A DNA stretch of 64,000 nt from Ochromonas danica (lineage: Eukaryota; Sar; Chrysophyceae; Chromulinales; Chromulinaceae), in NCBI GenBank assembly GCA_015146655.1, contig VKHL01000153.1:1-64000 (forward strand), in the 5' to 3' direction. Position 1 is the stretch's first letter. The number at the start of each line of letters is the position of its first letter. Under the pieces are notes generated by a model. That model was not told the DNA's origin. It searched no databases and saw only the letters and a program-made list of their open reading frames with translations. Of the stretch, positions 39,622-50,749 are shown one piece after another. A program made the translations under genes and the position numbers.

Positions 39622-42600
39622 CTAACCCTTCACCGAACGATATCGAAGCCACAGCCCTATTCCTCCCCAAACAATTCCTACCGCACCTACCCAACCCAAG
39701 ACGAAATACAATCCCATCCAACCTCCCCCGCCATCTGCCGCCGTGTCAAATAAATAGCATGCATAAAATAAGGGTACCAACACACACAAAGGATGACCTG
39801 CTCGACTCAAATGAAAATGAATCCTCTCGCATTGTTCTCCCAGCACTAAAGCCACTGGCTTCCTTCCAACAAGCTCTTTCTTCTCCCTGCAACCCCCACT
39901 ATCCATACCCTCCACTTCTGCTCCTGTCAGCGTCTCCCTATTCTTGACGGACGTCGACATCTCGATCACTCTCAACCATCCCAACTTTGTAATGTAGGTG
40001 TTTGAGGCGATGCTGAAGGCTATCAAGATGGCCAGATAAGGTAACACAGCTCCAAAGGTCAGCAAGCACCCCATCATCATAGTGATACGAACTGCATAGT
40101 CTCCTGAGTCAAACAAGGTGTCACTAAAAGGTTTAGAGGGAGCAAGAGTATGATGAGACAGTAAGAAAGCTGGTGTGGTGACAGAAGTAACAGGGTCAGG
40201 GGAGTTGCTGGGACTGGGGCATTGTGAAGTAAAACCTGCTACACTCTCTCCTTCACTTTGTGACGACAAACTCGTCAGAGGATTCTCTACTACAAGCTTG
40301 CTATCACTGTCACTGTCTTCCCTCTTCCAGCTACCAGAGAGCTCTTCCTTGTTTATCTCCTCTGCTTCACCTACTCTCCACACAGCTGGCAGCAAAGCTT
40401 TCAGCCAACGCCGTGGCCATCCAATCATCTTCCTCGGATCTTTCTCTTGTTCGTCTTCTGTTCCAGTCAGTCCCTCTTTGATTTCCATCTTCTTCCTGTC
40501 AGAACATCTCTCCTCCCATTCAATGTATAACACTATGCCTAACACAATGGCAGGGTAAAGGAATCCAATAAGAACATACTTGTACGCAAAGACATAAGCA
40601 TAATCCACCAAAAGTGCTGAACTGCATTGATAGTTGTAGTTGAACGGAGGGCAGAAGTGAAGAGAGCGTGTCGTTGTAGAAGACTCGATACACCCTGTAG
40701 AGCCAAAGTCTACACATTGTACAAAGGAATAAGACGCTGTGATCATACTTGGTGAAGCGAAGACATAATAGAAACAGTCTGAGCTGGCAATCATTGTGGC
40801 TAGACAAGGTGCAACGATTGTATTAAACAGCATCAAAATGCTCATGAATCTAACATTCTCTTCGTGCAAACCATGATCTTTGGAAAGAGAGCCACGCTGC
40901 AAGGGTTATAAGAAGTGAACAATTCCAGCTTGTACGGCTATGCCCCACGACACTTTGAATAACGACAAGGCCACAGGAAGCATGATCGCACTCCATCTCT
41001 GAATCTGCAGAGAGAGGTAGACGTAGAATCCATTCACCAACAAGACGATCGACACGTTGACCAATGCGATACTAGCCTTCACTGCCAATATTGCACGACC
41101 ATCAAGCCTCTTTTGTCTTTGTATATCTTCATCCTTCTCGCTTTCTTTCAATTCTTCTTTCTTCTCTTCATCGTTTGCATCAGATAAAGTTCTACTAAGC
41201 GAGTTTTCTTGGCATAGCTCTTGGTGACCATCTCCACCACCATTTCCTGAATCGTCGTGTATATCTTCTGTCTTTGACTCTTCATCCTCACCTCTCTTTT
41301 CTTCAGAGTCATCGACACCTTGCGACATTCTCCTTTCAATCATCCACGCTCTCCATCCAGACCAAAACAATGGCAACAACAATACCAAAAAATAGACGCA
41401 AAGGACACAAGCAGCACCCAACCCAGACAGATAAGCAGCAGACAAAGTCCACGCATACTCATAGTTATACGATCCATAATAGACAGTCAAAGCGCCATAG
41501 ATTGAGCCTCCAGCACATACCATACAGACTACCAGCCACAGCACGACAATACGAATATGATGCAATAGTTTCCCAGCGGATAAAATACTAATTAAGGCAT
41601 TCTTCTCGTTGTCACTTATTAGACCATCTACAAAGCGCTGGTGAAGACGTGGCCATAAGTGGTTACTCTCGCATCGTTCATCCACTTGAAAGGTAGCATT
41701 CCCTTCTAACTTGTGAGGCTGCGGCCACCATAACAAACTCTCTCGCCAGTTCATCAACTGTGTGACAACCCACGAATTCAAAAAAGTGTTCCAAGAGCAT
41801 CCAAAACGGTGAGGCGAAGGATCTGCTGGGGAGAGTGAGTCAGCACAACCCAGAGACTGCCTCGAAGGCTGACTAACTCTGACTTCCTCATCTTGACTTC
41901 CAACTTTCCTTTCCTGATCATTTCCTTCAACATCACTAATGGACGAAGACCCAGCCATGGGTGAGATAGTGGAGTTGATCGTTTTAGGCAATTGACTTTT
42001 CCTCCCAATGTAAACGAAAAGGACGATCAAAGCGCCCACCACTGACAACAGTCCTGTCCACACCAGTAGTGCGCTGTTCAAACTATCTGATCCACAATCA
42101 TACTGCATGTGGTAGGAATCTGCTTGAGGCACATTACTCTTCGTAGCTTTCTCCGAACAAGCAAACAAATTGCCGCGCAACATGTTCAACTGCCCTCCAG
42201 CACCCGCTTCCCCCTCTCCAATATCATAGTAGAAGCCAAGAATACGGCCTGATAGACGATTAATATTCAGGCTGACAGAACTAGTCGCGGAAAACCCTGC
42301 TGTTGAAGTCTCTAATGAGTCGTTGCTCTCACTTCCATCACCATCCGACTGCAACTCATCCTTCAGCTTATTATAACTCACATCCATATTCGTCCATCTG
42401 TTTCCTCCTTGTAATGGACTCGGCAAACTTCCTGTCAACTCATTGTGAGATAGCGAAAGGTCACTCATGAAGACCCCCAAGTAAGCTTCTTCCTCTATGG
42501 CAATGCTGCCTATTAGACCATTGCCAGACAGATGTAATGTCTTCAACTGAGGCATACTGAAGAGGCACTTAGGAATACTACCATGAATGGTGTTCTTGCT

Positions 42601-44563
42601 TAAGGTGTAGGAATGGATTTGAGGAAACACAGAGGACAAGATCGGATTGCGACACGCCTCCGCTGTAGACAAACCATCCAATGCCAAGACCTGCAATGAA
42701 GTTAGATCACACAAGGCCTGAGGAATAGTTCCAGTCAAGCAATTCTGGATTAGTTCCAGTCTAAGGCTCCGAAAACTCTTGTCTCTGAGGTGATCAAGCA
42801 GACTACCTGTTAATTGATTCCCACTCACATCCACAGCTGAAAGTTCATGATTAGTATAGCTACCGAAAAAACTATTCATCGAACCTTCTAAGTGATTTGA
42901 CTGTGCAAAGAAGTAGTACAATCTAGTCAGCAGAGATGTGACAGGCAAACTACCACTGAGCATATTATGAGAAATATCAATAATTTCGGCCCGTTTCATA
43001 AAAGAGAGCTTTAAGCAAGATCCTGAGAAATAGTTAGAAGAAATATTGAAATGATCGATTCTTGACTGATTTTCCGATAGGAAATAAAGTGGTCCAGTGA
43101 GTAAATTGCAATCGAGGCGTAATAAGTTGAGATTCGGAAGATTTGTCAACGATGCCGTCAACTCGCCACTAAGCAAGTTGTTGCCTAAACTTAGATGCCA
43201 CAAGGCTTCACGTTGGTCTTGTTGTGATGGAACTGATCCATGGAAATGGTTATGGTCTAAGAGGAGAAAGCTCAAAGCTGATATCTGAGCCAATCCTTCT
43301 GAGAGAGATCCCAACAGTAAATTGTCATTTAATACCACGCCGTTCAATTCCGTAGATAGAAATACATCCTCAGGGATATTGCCACTAATAAAATTGTAAT
43401 TCACATCAAGGTAACTCATCGTGTTGTTCTGTCCGCCAAAACCCACCGGAATTGTACCTGTTAACAGACAGTTACTCATACGAAGTGCTAGCAAAGCAGA
43501 TAGATTAGTCAGGGCCTGCGGAATGGACCCTGTCCAATAATTGCTTTCAATAGACAATCCAACCAGAGTCGGTACTTCACCCAAAGAGGAAGGAAGCGTG
43601 CCAGTCAGACAGTTGATACTCATGTCAACAGTCTCAATAGCTGAAAGATCACTTAACAATACTGGAAAGCCACCGGATATTGCATTCTGCCTTAGTGAAA
43701 GTATAGTCAAGAAGGGAAGGTTGAACAACTGAGCTGGCACTTCTCCTTGCAACAAGTTGTTCGAGAGATCGATCTCTTTCAACTCTTTCCCTGGCAGCCA
43801 ATACTCAGGCAAACTACCTGAAAGACGATTGTGGCTCATGTCAATGGACACGAGTTTATCATTGGAACTCATCAAGCGATTAGGGATAGTTCCATGGAAG
43901 TATCAGATTCTTGACATCTGCTAAAGTCGTCAAGTTGGCTAGTCCCTCGGGCAAACTTCCAGAGAATTCATTCAGACTAAGATGGAGTACCTCTAGCTTT
44001 TCCAGCCAAGACATTGTATTTGGCAGTGTTCCTTCTAGAACATTCTGCTTGAGGTCTAAGAAGATGAGATGTGTCAAATTAGAGAACATTTCCTCGGGGA
44101 TGCTGCCAGACAGAAGATTGCCCGTGATCTCCAACAACTGCAGCTTGGTCAGCCATCCTAATGATGAAGGAATAGGTCCTGATATGAAGGTTTGAGAGAT
44201 AGATAACTCTTCCAAGGAGGCGAGATTGCCGAGGCTGGCAGGGAGGGTGCCGCGGATGTTGAGATTGGAGGCAATAAACAGCTTGGCCAACAAGGCGAAG
44301 TTGCCTACCTCATCCGGTAGCGTGCCAACTAAATTCATATCGATGAGGTCCAAGGCTGTGACCTGCTCTTGGCAGGGAAGGGATCCGCATGATTCAGCTG
44401 CACCACAGGTTACTCCCTGCCAGTGTTGGCCACAAGGATCAGGGTGAGGTTGAGAGAAGTTCCATGGGTGACCACTGCTATAGACCCACTCATTTCCTCC
44501 AGTAGCGTTATAGATAGCCTGGAGAGAGTCAATCTCAAGAACAGGTAAAGAGGAAGACATCAC
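39622..44563 (-). CDS. LRR multi-span surface protein, frame interrupted twice
   Basis: Three minus-strand frames form one gene: 44563-43880, 43875-40906 and 40902-39622. It starts with a plant-type LRR cap (LQAIYNATGGNEWV, then HWQGVTC), followed by some 25 repeats of the LxxLxxLxLSxNxLSGSIP type. Next come a span (ALLVWTGLLSVVGALIVLFV), an inside domain and several more spans. There is no kinase domain. The first break, near 43890, changes frame inside an LRR (NLILPWN to YFHGTIPNRL) and appears to have lost a few residues. The second is an in-frame TAA at 40906-40908; it could be removed by a 39-nt GT-AG intron (40935-40897) that keeps frame. Either the gene is decaying, the sequence has an error, or very short introns are used. 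It is probably a surface receptor-like or adhesion protein. Confidence 0.6.
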
Positions 44564-45460
44564 TAAGCATCAGCCCCAAATTTGCTAACAAACGCGTTTC
44601 AAGCTGCTGTTTCAGAACAAACGCATCAACATACACTGAGGGATTAGCTTGTGTTTCAAGTATTGAGATGATGAATCTGATTCTCAATTAGAAGGTGGTA
44701 GGATCAGATCACATCATCCCCTCTATTCTCAAATACGCAAAGACTGAGATATCCTAAGATATATTCTGAACAAGTGTTTCACCATTACGTGATACTAGGT
44801 TACCTACTTTCAGATTGTGTTAAAGAGGATCATCCTTGCAATTATCAACACAGCTGCTCTCTGCAGAGATAGTTCCTTCTACAGCTTTCTGCTCGATGCT
44901 TAAGACAACGAGATGCACGAGATGAAGGAAGAAGTGATATATAGGTATCGGAGAACAAGAACTCTTCTAGGAAGGTGCGATTGCGATCTGCAGCTTGGTC
45001 AGCAACGAAAGTCGCCGATCTCCTCCAGTATTGAGGAGATCTACAGCAGTGACGCGTTCAGCTTCATAGATAGCCTGGAGAGAGTTGATATCACCAAGGC
45101 GATGTCAACACAGTTCTGGAGTTGATCGTAAACGCGCTCCACTTTCAGAACACACATTCACAAAAGGAAAGAGAGTGGGGTTACTTGTACTCATTGCATG
45201 ACTCTTTCAGACTAAACAGGAAGGAAGGCATACAGGGGCCAATTACCAAATTAGCGACTATAGAGGTCTAGGAGATGGTTCTCTATATCTAGCAGCTTTA
45301 AAAGGTCTTGCAAGCAAAATGTAGTCTAATTACTTGATCCCATCTTCTGGCAATGACGGTCACAAGATGGAAACAGCAATTGCACATGGTAATCTTGGCC
45401 AATGGCAAACATTAGCCCAGCCGAGGTCCCATCAGCGCTGCGGCAATGTCTTCTGCCTAA
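44564..45460. other. Intergenic region with an LRR gene relic
   Basis: About 900 bases between the start of the LRR gene and the 3' end of the next minus-strand gene. The middle (44870-45095) is a decayed copy of LRR coding sequence, listed separately. The remainder shows no open frame of note. Confidence 0.55.
44870..45095 (-). pseudogene. Decayed partial copy of the neighbouring LRR gene
   Basis: Several stretches match the intact N-terminal part of the LRR gene in the same order and strand: AGTTCCTTCTACAGC...TTCTGCTCGATG resembles 44030-44060; CTGCAGCTTGGTCAGC (near 44990) matches 44150; and ATAGATAGCCTGGAGAGAG (near 45070) matches 44510. Between them the sequence is shortened and scrambled, with no usable frame. 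This is a relic of an older tandem LRR array. Confidence 0.65.
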
Positions 45461-46639
45461 TCATAGTATAAGCATGGTTGACATCAAAACACTGAATAAA
45501 CTCCTAGCATACGGGATAGATACTACTTTGACTACCTTCGGGGCGAAGAGAGGACCAAGCATGTCAGCAAATGTGAGCTTCAGATCTTCGAAGACAACCT
45601 CTTGCAGTCTGTTTAGCAAGATAACAGCATTCATGTTCTTTCCCCGCAATTCGCTGTCAAGTAACTTACCTGCTATCGCGAGAAGAGTCAATCGGAATGG
45701 AAGTTTTCCCCGACGCTAACCATCGAAGCCATCTATCAAACTAACACATGCTTCTTGTTTAACTCACTTGTTTGGCAACAAGAAAGGTGCAGCACTTACA
45801 TGGTTAGTAGCCAACTGCTCCAGATTCTTGCTCCCATTTTGCTCCTGCAACAGCCATTTAAAACAATGATAACAAGATCTACTGTGTGGTGCGAAGAGTG
45901 AGATGCGTTTACATCGTCTGGAAGAGAGCGGCGAAACTCTGCTGGACTGCTCACTAGGCGATGGATAGGCAGTTTCTCAGCACCTCCTCCCATCATTGTC
46001 TCAGGTAGATGTTCCCAAGCATTTCGCTCCACATCCAATTCCTACAATCTCTTAATCAGTTCATGATACAATCTCTACATATGCTGAGCTGATAGAATGT
46101 ACCTGGTAGAACTTGTCATAATAATCTAAACAACCAATCAGATCTACTCGAGGAGTATAGTCGAGGTCTATCTTGAAGATTCCATCTGTATGGCAGTGCT
46201 TGATGTATCTAATGGTTGCAAATCGCGTGGTAGCACAACGATTAGAGGCTAATTGGTGGAGGTTTGAGGCAATCGCTTACAGCTTGAGGTGAGGCAGATC
46301 AGACAAAGGGGAAGCGAAAATCCTCCAATAGAGACTTTCTTCTTCTTGATTCTCCTGGACGGTATGGCAACGACAGATCCAATGCGTCAAAGGAGCACTC
46401 CACGCCCTCATCTCGCCAGCAAAGCCAGCAGCCCTCCAACTGTTGCACTGAGTGACAAGCAAGAACCCTGGGTGCTCTACCAGAGCAGGAAGTGAGGGAG
46501 AAGAAAGCAGACTGGCTTCTAGCTTGCTGTTCAACTCTGAAGCCAAGAAGGAAGAGAAGTTTGAATGAGAGAGAAATGGTGAGGTGGAGATGAGTCCCAC
46601 CTGCCAGAACCGACTTCCTTTGACCAGAGAATACTTCAT
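45461..46639 (-). CDS. Five-exon gene of unknown function
   Basis: Minus-strand exons 46639-46281, 46208-46103, 46041-45913, 45844-45800 and 45715-45461 join with all phases correct. All introns are GT-AG (donors GTAAGC, GTACAT, GTAAAC, GTAAGT). The product is 297 residues. The first exon is Ser/Leu-rich. The later exons read YIKHCHTDGIFKIDLDYTP, VDLIGCLDYYDKFYQELDVE, RRGKLPFRLTLLAIAGKLLD and LNRLQEVVFEDLKLTFADML. I do not recognise a family. The Tyr/Asp-rich middle and helical end look globular and soluble. The start is taken at ATG 46639 because a stop precedes it in frame. An overlapping frame in the same DNA would give a signal-peptide-like start (MIWWRCLSLLIWLSLGSC), so an upstream spliced exon is possible. 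It diverges from the nocturnin-like gene. Confidence 0.6.
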
Positions 46640-46760
46640 TCGCTATCTGATAACAACTTCCTAAGGACAGCCATATCAATAGACTCAAACACCGCCACCA
46701 AATCATCATCCCAAAGAAAATAGAAAAAAAGCAAAAAATGCAATTTCCAGGCATTTTGCC

Positions 46761-46824
46761 TTTTTACCTTTTTACCTTTTTACCTTTTTACCTTTTTACC
46801 TTTTTACCTTTTTACCTTTTTGCC
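46761..46824 (+). repeat. 8-bp microsatellite (TTTTTACC)8 between divergent genes
   Basis: Seven exact TTTTTACC units followed by one TTTTTGCC run from 46761 to 46824. The array lies between two divergent start codons (46639 minus and 46868 plus), so its length could affect either promoter. Confidence 0.9.
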
Positions 46825-46867
46825 TTTTACCGGTATTTACCTTATCTCTCTGTCAAACAACTCAACT

Positions 46868-48258
46868 ATGACGGTCTTTTGTTGTTTGCTGGTATCGATA
46901 TTATACCTATGCAGCTTTCGTGTGCTACGCTCTTATTATGTTTACCCCAGCGTTAAGCGTTTACCCCAGCAAAGCTTGTCTTATTCAGTAGCAAAGATCG
47001 ATTTGCCGATTGCCCGTGAGTTCGTTACCATCACAACGCCATCACCCACACCAGGAGAAGTCGTGGATGAGTTAAGAGTCTTGCAGTTCAATATGCTCGC
47101 AGATGGACTATCTGGATTGAGAGAAGATCTTGGAGCATTCTCTCGTGCCAAACAGCGTCAGATGGCATGGTTTGAAAGAAAGCACAAGCTGCTCTATGAG
47201 ATTCTCCAATACTCACCAGATATTATCACCTTACAGGAATGCGATCATTATTATGATTTCTTTCTTCCTGAACTCTCTTCTCGCGGCTATGATGGTGTCT
47301 TTGCACCAAAACCTGCGAGTGCTTGTTTGGAAGTCTCGGACAACAGCGATGGATGTGTCGTCTTCTATAAGAAGCGCAAGCTGGCCTTGGCCTCCACTGA
47401 AACAATGACCTATGCACTGGCAAAAGCCGAGGTAATGGAGACTGGGAGTAAGACTTCCAACGTAGATACTGTACTGCGACCACAGAATCAAGTTGCCATT
47501 GTTTTGGTTTTCCATCTTTTGGCTGGCAAGGAAGGCAAACCACCAGCACCGCCCATTATTCTTGCTACGACACATCTTAAGGTGAGAAGTCTTTGATAAG
47601 TTTTCTATTCAATTACTTGATCAAATGAGTTGTTTGATATCAGGCCTCAAAGAATGCCCAAGGGGAAAAGATGCGCCATCTGGAGGCATTGCAGCTTCTC
47701 AAAGCAGTGGAACGAACCTCTAGTATGGTTGGCAACTCGGCTGCAGTTCTGCTTACAGGTGACTTCAATGCTTGTCCAACCAAGAGATCTTCTCTTGGAT
47801 TCGACTGCTCTGTCATAGCCTCCATGCAGACTCACGATCTGCAGCTGCGATCTGTGATGAACGATGACCTGCGGGAAGAATTAACTCGCACCGACACCTT
47901 TGCATCCAATCACCAAGCCCATTCTAAAGATGAAGATCTCACTTCTTGCTCTTGCCCATGCTGCTTACCAAACGAAGATCCCACATGGACAACATGGAAA
48001 GCCAGGCGGAAAGGCAGTGCCGAACAGGTTGTCAAACACTGCATTGACTACATCTTCTATGCCCCGCCATCTCTTCATCGTCAAGTCGGAATACGGGCAA
48101 AAGCTGTGTTGAGAGGATTCCGTGAGGATGAAGTCGACTCTGCCCTGTTCCCTAACGATCGCTATCCCAGTGACCATATTGCGATTGCAGCGGATCTGCA
48201 GATTATCCGTGGGGCTTCTCGTGCGAATGAAAATTCGGCCACCTCTCCAGCCAGCTAG
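46868..48258 (+). CDS. Nocturnin-like endonuclease/exonuclease/phosphatase protein
   Basis: Exons 46868-47581 and 47644-48258 with a 62-nt intron give 442 residues. A hydrophobic start (TVFCCLLVSILYLCSF) is a signal anchor or organelle-targeting segment. The EEP fold follows with LRVLQFNMLADGLSG, PDIITLQECDHYYDFFLPEL (catalytic Glu), DGCVVFYK, TTHLK at the splice point, VLLTGDFNACPT (Asp/Asn pair) and YPSDHIAIAADL (terminal Asp-His). DHYYDFF, FAPKPASACLE and WTTWKAR match nocturnin better than CCR4 deadenylases. Animal nocturnin removes the 2'-phosphate from NADP(H) and can localise to mitochondria; I infer a similar reaction here. A Cys-rich insert (CSCPCCLPNED) is unusual. The 3' end lies in a local duplication. 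Confidence 0.82.
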
Positions 48259-48870
48259 CTTGTCCAATCGTTTTGTTTTTAGTGCATGTAGATAAAGAAA
48301 CTCTAAAGTTACCGAACCTATTGTTGTTTAACTTTATTCATTATTTTGCTTGTGAAGAAATAAGATAATATGATCCAACAACTACAATACCCTCAACCAC
48401 CATGAAACACAGAATCGATAAAAAAAACATTTCGTCCGAATTACGTTATACGTCGGGAAGGGGCTTAACTTGACGATTATACCACACAAATTCATAAAAG
48501 GTCTCGCAAAAGCGAAAATCAATTTAGAAAGAGCGAAGCTGAAGGTGAAAATATAGGAAGAACTTGAACTTGAAATAAGGAGTATTAATATGTTGATGGA
48601 GAAGATTGCATTCTGTTTGGTGAGTCTGTTCTACTCAGAAGCTTCTCCTTCTCCATCAACATGTTAATACTCCTTCTTATTTCAAGTTCAAGTTCTCGGC
48701 CGCCTTTCCAGTCAAGTAGCATGTTTTGTTTTTAGTGCATGTAGATAATAAAAGCGCTTAAGCTGCCAAGCCTAGACTATTGTTGTTTAATTTATTCATT
48801 ATTTTGCTTGCGAAGAAGTAAAACAATATGATCCAGACAAAACACAACAACGACAATATCCTCTCCTTAC
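48236..48870. repeat. Direct duplication covering two convergent gene ends
   Basis: About 160 bp starting at 48236 recur starting at 48697 (offset about 461), with many substitutions. Shared landmarks are CGGCC.CC..TCCAG, GTTTTGTTTTTAGTGCATG, ATTGTTGTTTAA and TTCATTATTTTGCTTG. Copy 1 carries the last codons of the nocturnin-like gene and copy 2 the last codons of the amidohydrolase. A hairpin fills the space between. Confidence 0.75.
48559..48696. repeat. Long near-perfect hairpin between convergent genes
   Basis: The left arm (48559-48604) and right arm (48648-48696) are reverse complements apart from one T/C difference and a 3-base insertion in the right arm. The loop is about 43 bases. 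Arms include AGAACTTGAACTTGAAATAA. Transcription from either gene past its end would produce a roughly 46-bp double-stranded RNA. Confidence 0.85.
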
Positions 48871-50613
48871 TATGCCTTCATGTTGCTCCCTTAAACTCAT
48901 GGGACGACCAGCTTTTCCTGGTAACAATTCAGCGCCATTGATTTCCACTCCTGGCCCATTGAGTTCACCACCACAATGACGCGATAGTTGTCCTTCCTTA
49001 GCAATCAGTAGTCTCCCATTGTCTACCACTACTTGCCCGCCCACCAATGTGAGTGAAGGCGAAAGATCACGAAGTAGCTCTGGCTGTTCCACGACAGTCT
49101 CGGGGATGAAAACAATGTCCGCCAAGTAGCCCACTTTCAACTCGCCTAACACACTCTCATATCCTGCAGCATAAGCACCACCTTTCGTATACAGCCAAAG
49201 CGCTTCACTAAAAGTGAGGCACTCTTCAGGTCGATATACACGATTTGCATTAGAGCGAAAGATGGCATCGAACATTCCACGGAACGGGTTGCAACTCTCA
49301 ATTGGCGCATCAGATCCGCCAGCGACAACCACGTCATTCTCCAAAAGTGTCTTCCAAGCGTAAGCAAAACGCTCTTGTTGTTCTGAAAGGTGCCTATCAG
49401 CCAGCCAGCGCATGTCAGTTGGTACAAACGAAGGTTGGACATTGGCTATTGCCCCAATCTCCTTCATAAGAGAGACACAGTCTTCTCCCAATATTTGGCA
49501 ATGAGTAAGAATCGGGCGGTTGACAATCAACCCTTGAGATTCAACAACCTCCTTCATGGCTGTGAGCACTTGCTCGGCTGCTGCATCGCCTATGGCATGC
49601 ACTTCCAACCGAAGACCTGCCGCGGTGGCTTCGGCAAACATCTTCTGCAAAGATTCGCTCGAGTGAGCAAGTATTCCCCGATGTGATGATGAAGAAGTGG
49701 AGGAAGAGCGAATAGCTGCCGTATCAGCACCTAGAGATCCATCAGAAAACACCTTCACTCTCTCCAGAGCCAGCCTTCCTTTGTTCTCATCATTGCCAGG
49801 AATGAGTTGAAGCTTTCTCTGAAGCGGAATAACGTTATCAAGCTCAACCATCATAGGTGTAAGCAATACACGAAGTGGAAGCTTACACTGGCTAGCGAGA
49901 TTGTCGTAAATCTGCCAGGAATCTTCGTCGTTAGTCTGTACACAAGTCAAACCCGACCGACGACAGCGTTCCAGACCGTTGCGAAGGAAATACTCTCTTT
50001 GAGATGAAGTCTTAAACTTTGACAAGGCTTCCATCAAAGGCTCTGTGGCTCTTTCTTTCAGCATTCCTGCATCAAGGATGACCTCGCCTCCTTGGATTGC
50101 AGTGAAGCAGTCCAAGTAGCCGCCCAGAGACAGAGCCGCTGTATTGGCCACACCCACATGCCAACATGCTCTCCACAGAAAGATGGGCTTAGCAGTTGGC
50201 AAAGAATCAAGGTCTGAACGTGTGGGCACTCTTCCCAGAAGGCTCTGGTCCCAGTTGAACCCCACGATGAACGGAAGATCATCAAACGAAGATAATTTAG
50301 AGGATATCGTTTCTAATAGCATCTCCACGCTCGAACATTCATGGAGATCAATGTAGAATTGGCTCTCTCCTAGCATGCCTACATGGATATGTGAGTCAAT
50401 GAGGCCAGGCAAGGCAGCGAAGCCCATGGCATCAATCACAGTGTCGAAGTCATCCGTTGTCAAAAGAGGAGAATCCTCCTCTACCCCTCTTATATAACCA
50501 TCTTCAATGATCAAGGATTGATTCTTTGCCAATCCACCAGAGTACTTGCTGGCCTTACTTCTCTCATCATCCCATTGCCACAGGGAGGCATTCTTGACCA
50601 AAACACGCACCAT
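48799..50613 (-). CDS. Amidohydrolase family 3 protein (YtcJ-like)
   Basis: A single-exon frame of 604 residues. It has the composite metallo-hydrolase layout: a beta-sandwich start (LVKNASLWQW, SLIIEDGYIRGV), the metal motif ALPGLIDSHIHVGM with H75 and H77, GFNWDQSLLGR, RVKVFSDGSLGADTAAIR, EVHAIGDAAAEQVLTAM, RPILTHCQIL, VVAGGSDAPIESCNPF with the catalytic Asp, and a C-terminal sandwich strand LTLVGGQVVVDNGRLL. This matches the YtcJ/LAF3-like amidohydrolases, whose natural substrates are mostly unknown; amide or N-acyl bonds are likely. The length is slightly above the family's usual 530-570 residues because of an extra tail ending CFTSSQAK. That tail lies in the local duplication and may have been added by it. 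No signal peptide. Confidence 0.85.
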   Translation of the reverse strand: MVRVLVKNASLWQWDDERSKASKYSGGLAKNQSLIIEDGYIRGVEEDSPLLTTDDFDTVIDAMGFAALPGLIDSHIHVGMLGESQFYIDLHECSSVEMLLETISSKLSSFDDLPFIVGFNWDQSLLGRVPTRSDLDSLPTAKPIFLWRACWHVGVANTAALSLGGYLDCFTAIQGGEVILDAGMLKERATEPLMEALSKFKTSSQREYFLRNGLERCRRSGLTCVQTNDEDSWQIYDNLASQCKLPLRVLLTPMMVELDNVIPLQRKLQLIPGNDENKGRLALERVKVFSDGSLGADTAAIRSSSTSSSSHRGILAHSSESLQKMFAEATAAGLRLEVHAIGDAAAEQVLTAMKEVVESQGLIVNRPILTHCQILGEDCVSLMKEIGAIANVQPSFVPTDMRWLADRHLSEQQERFAYAWKTLLENDVVVAGGSDAPIESCNPFRGMFDAIFRSNANRVYRPEECLTFSEALWLYTKGGAYAAGYESVLGELKVGYLADIVFIPETVVEQPELLRDLSPSLTLVGGQVVVDNGRLLIAKEGQLSRHCGGELNGPGVEINGAELLPGKAGRPMSLREQHEGIVRRGYCRCCVLSGSYCFTSSQAK

Positions 50614-50749
50614 GTTTCAAAAGTGCAAGTTTCCTGTCGATCATGAACGACTAATAAGCCCAGATTGTAGAGTTTTGCATCTTGTGTTCCGGCGAGTCAA
50701 CCGCCGCCTAGAAGATGTGATGACATATCAGAAATGAACACGATGGACA

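Noticed and set aside
39576-41591. Plus-strand frames opposite the LRR gene's membrane-span regions
   Set aside because: The minus strand has coherent LRR and membrane-span coding potential; the plus frames are shadows.
46299-46754. Signal-peptide-like frame overlapping the first exon of the five-exon gene
   Set aside because: It ends without a splice into the later exons and its middle lacks protein-like character. It was kept only as a note on a possible upstream exon.
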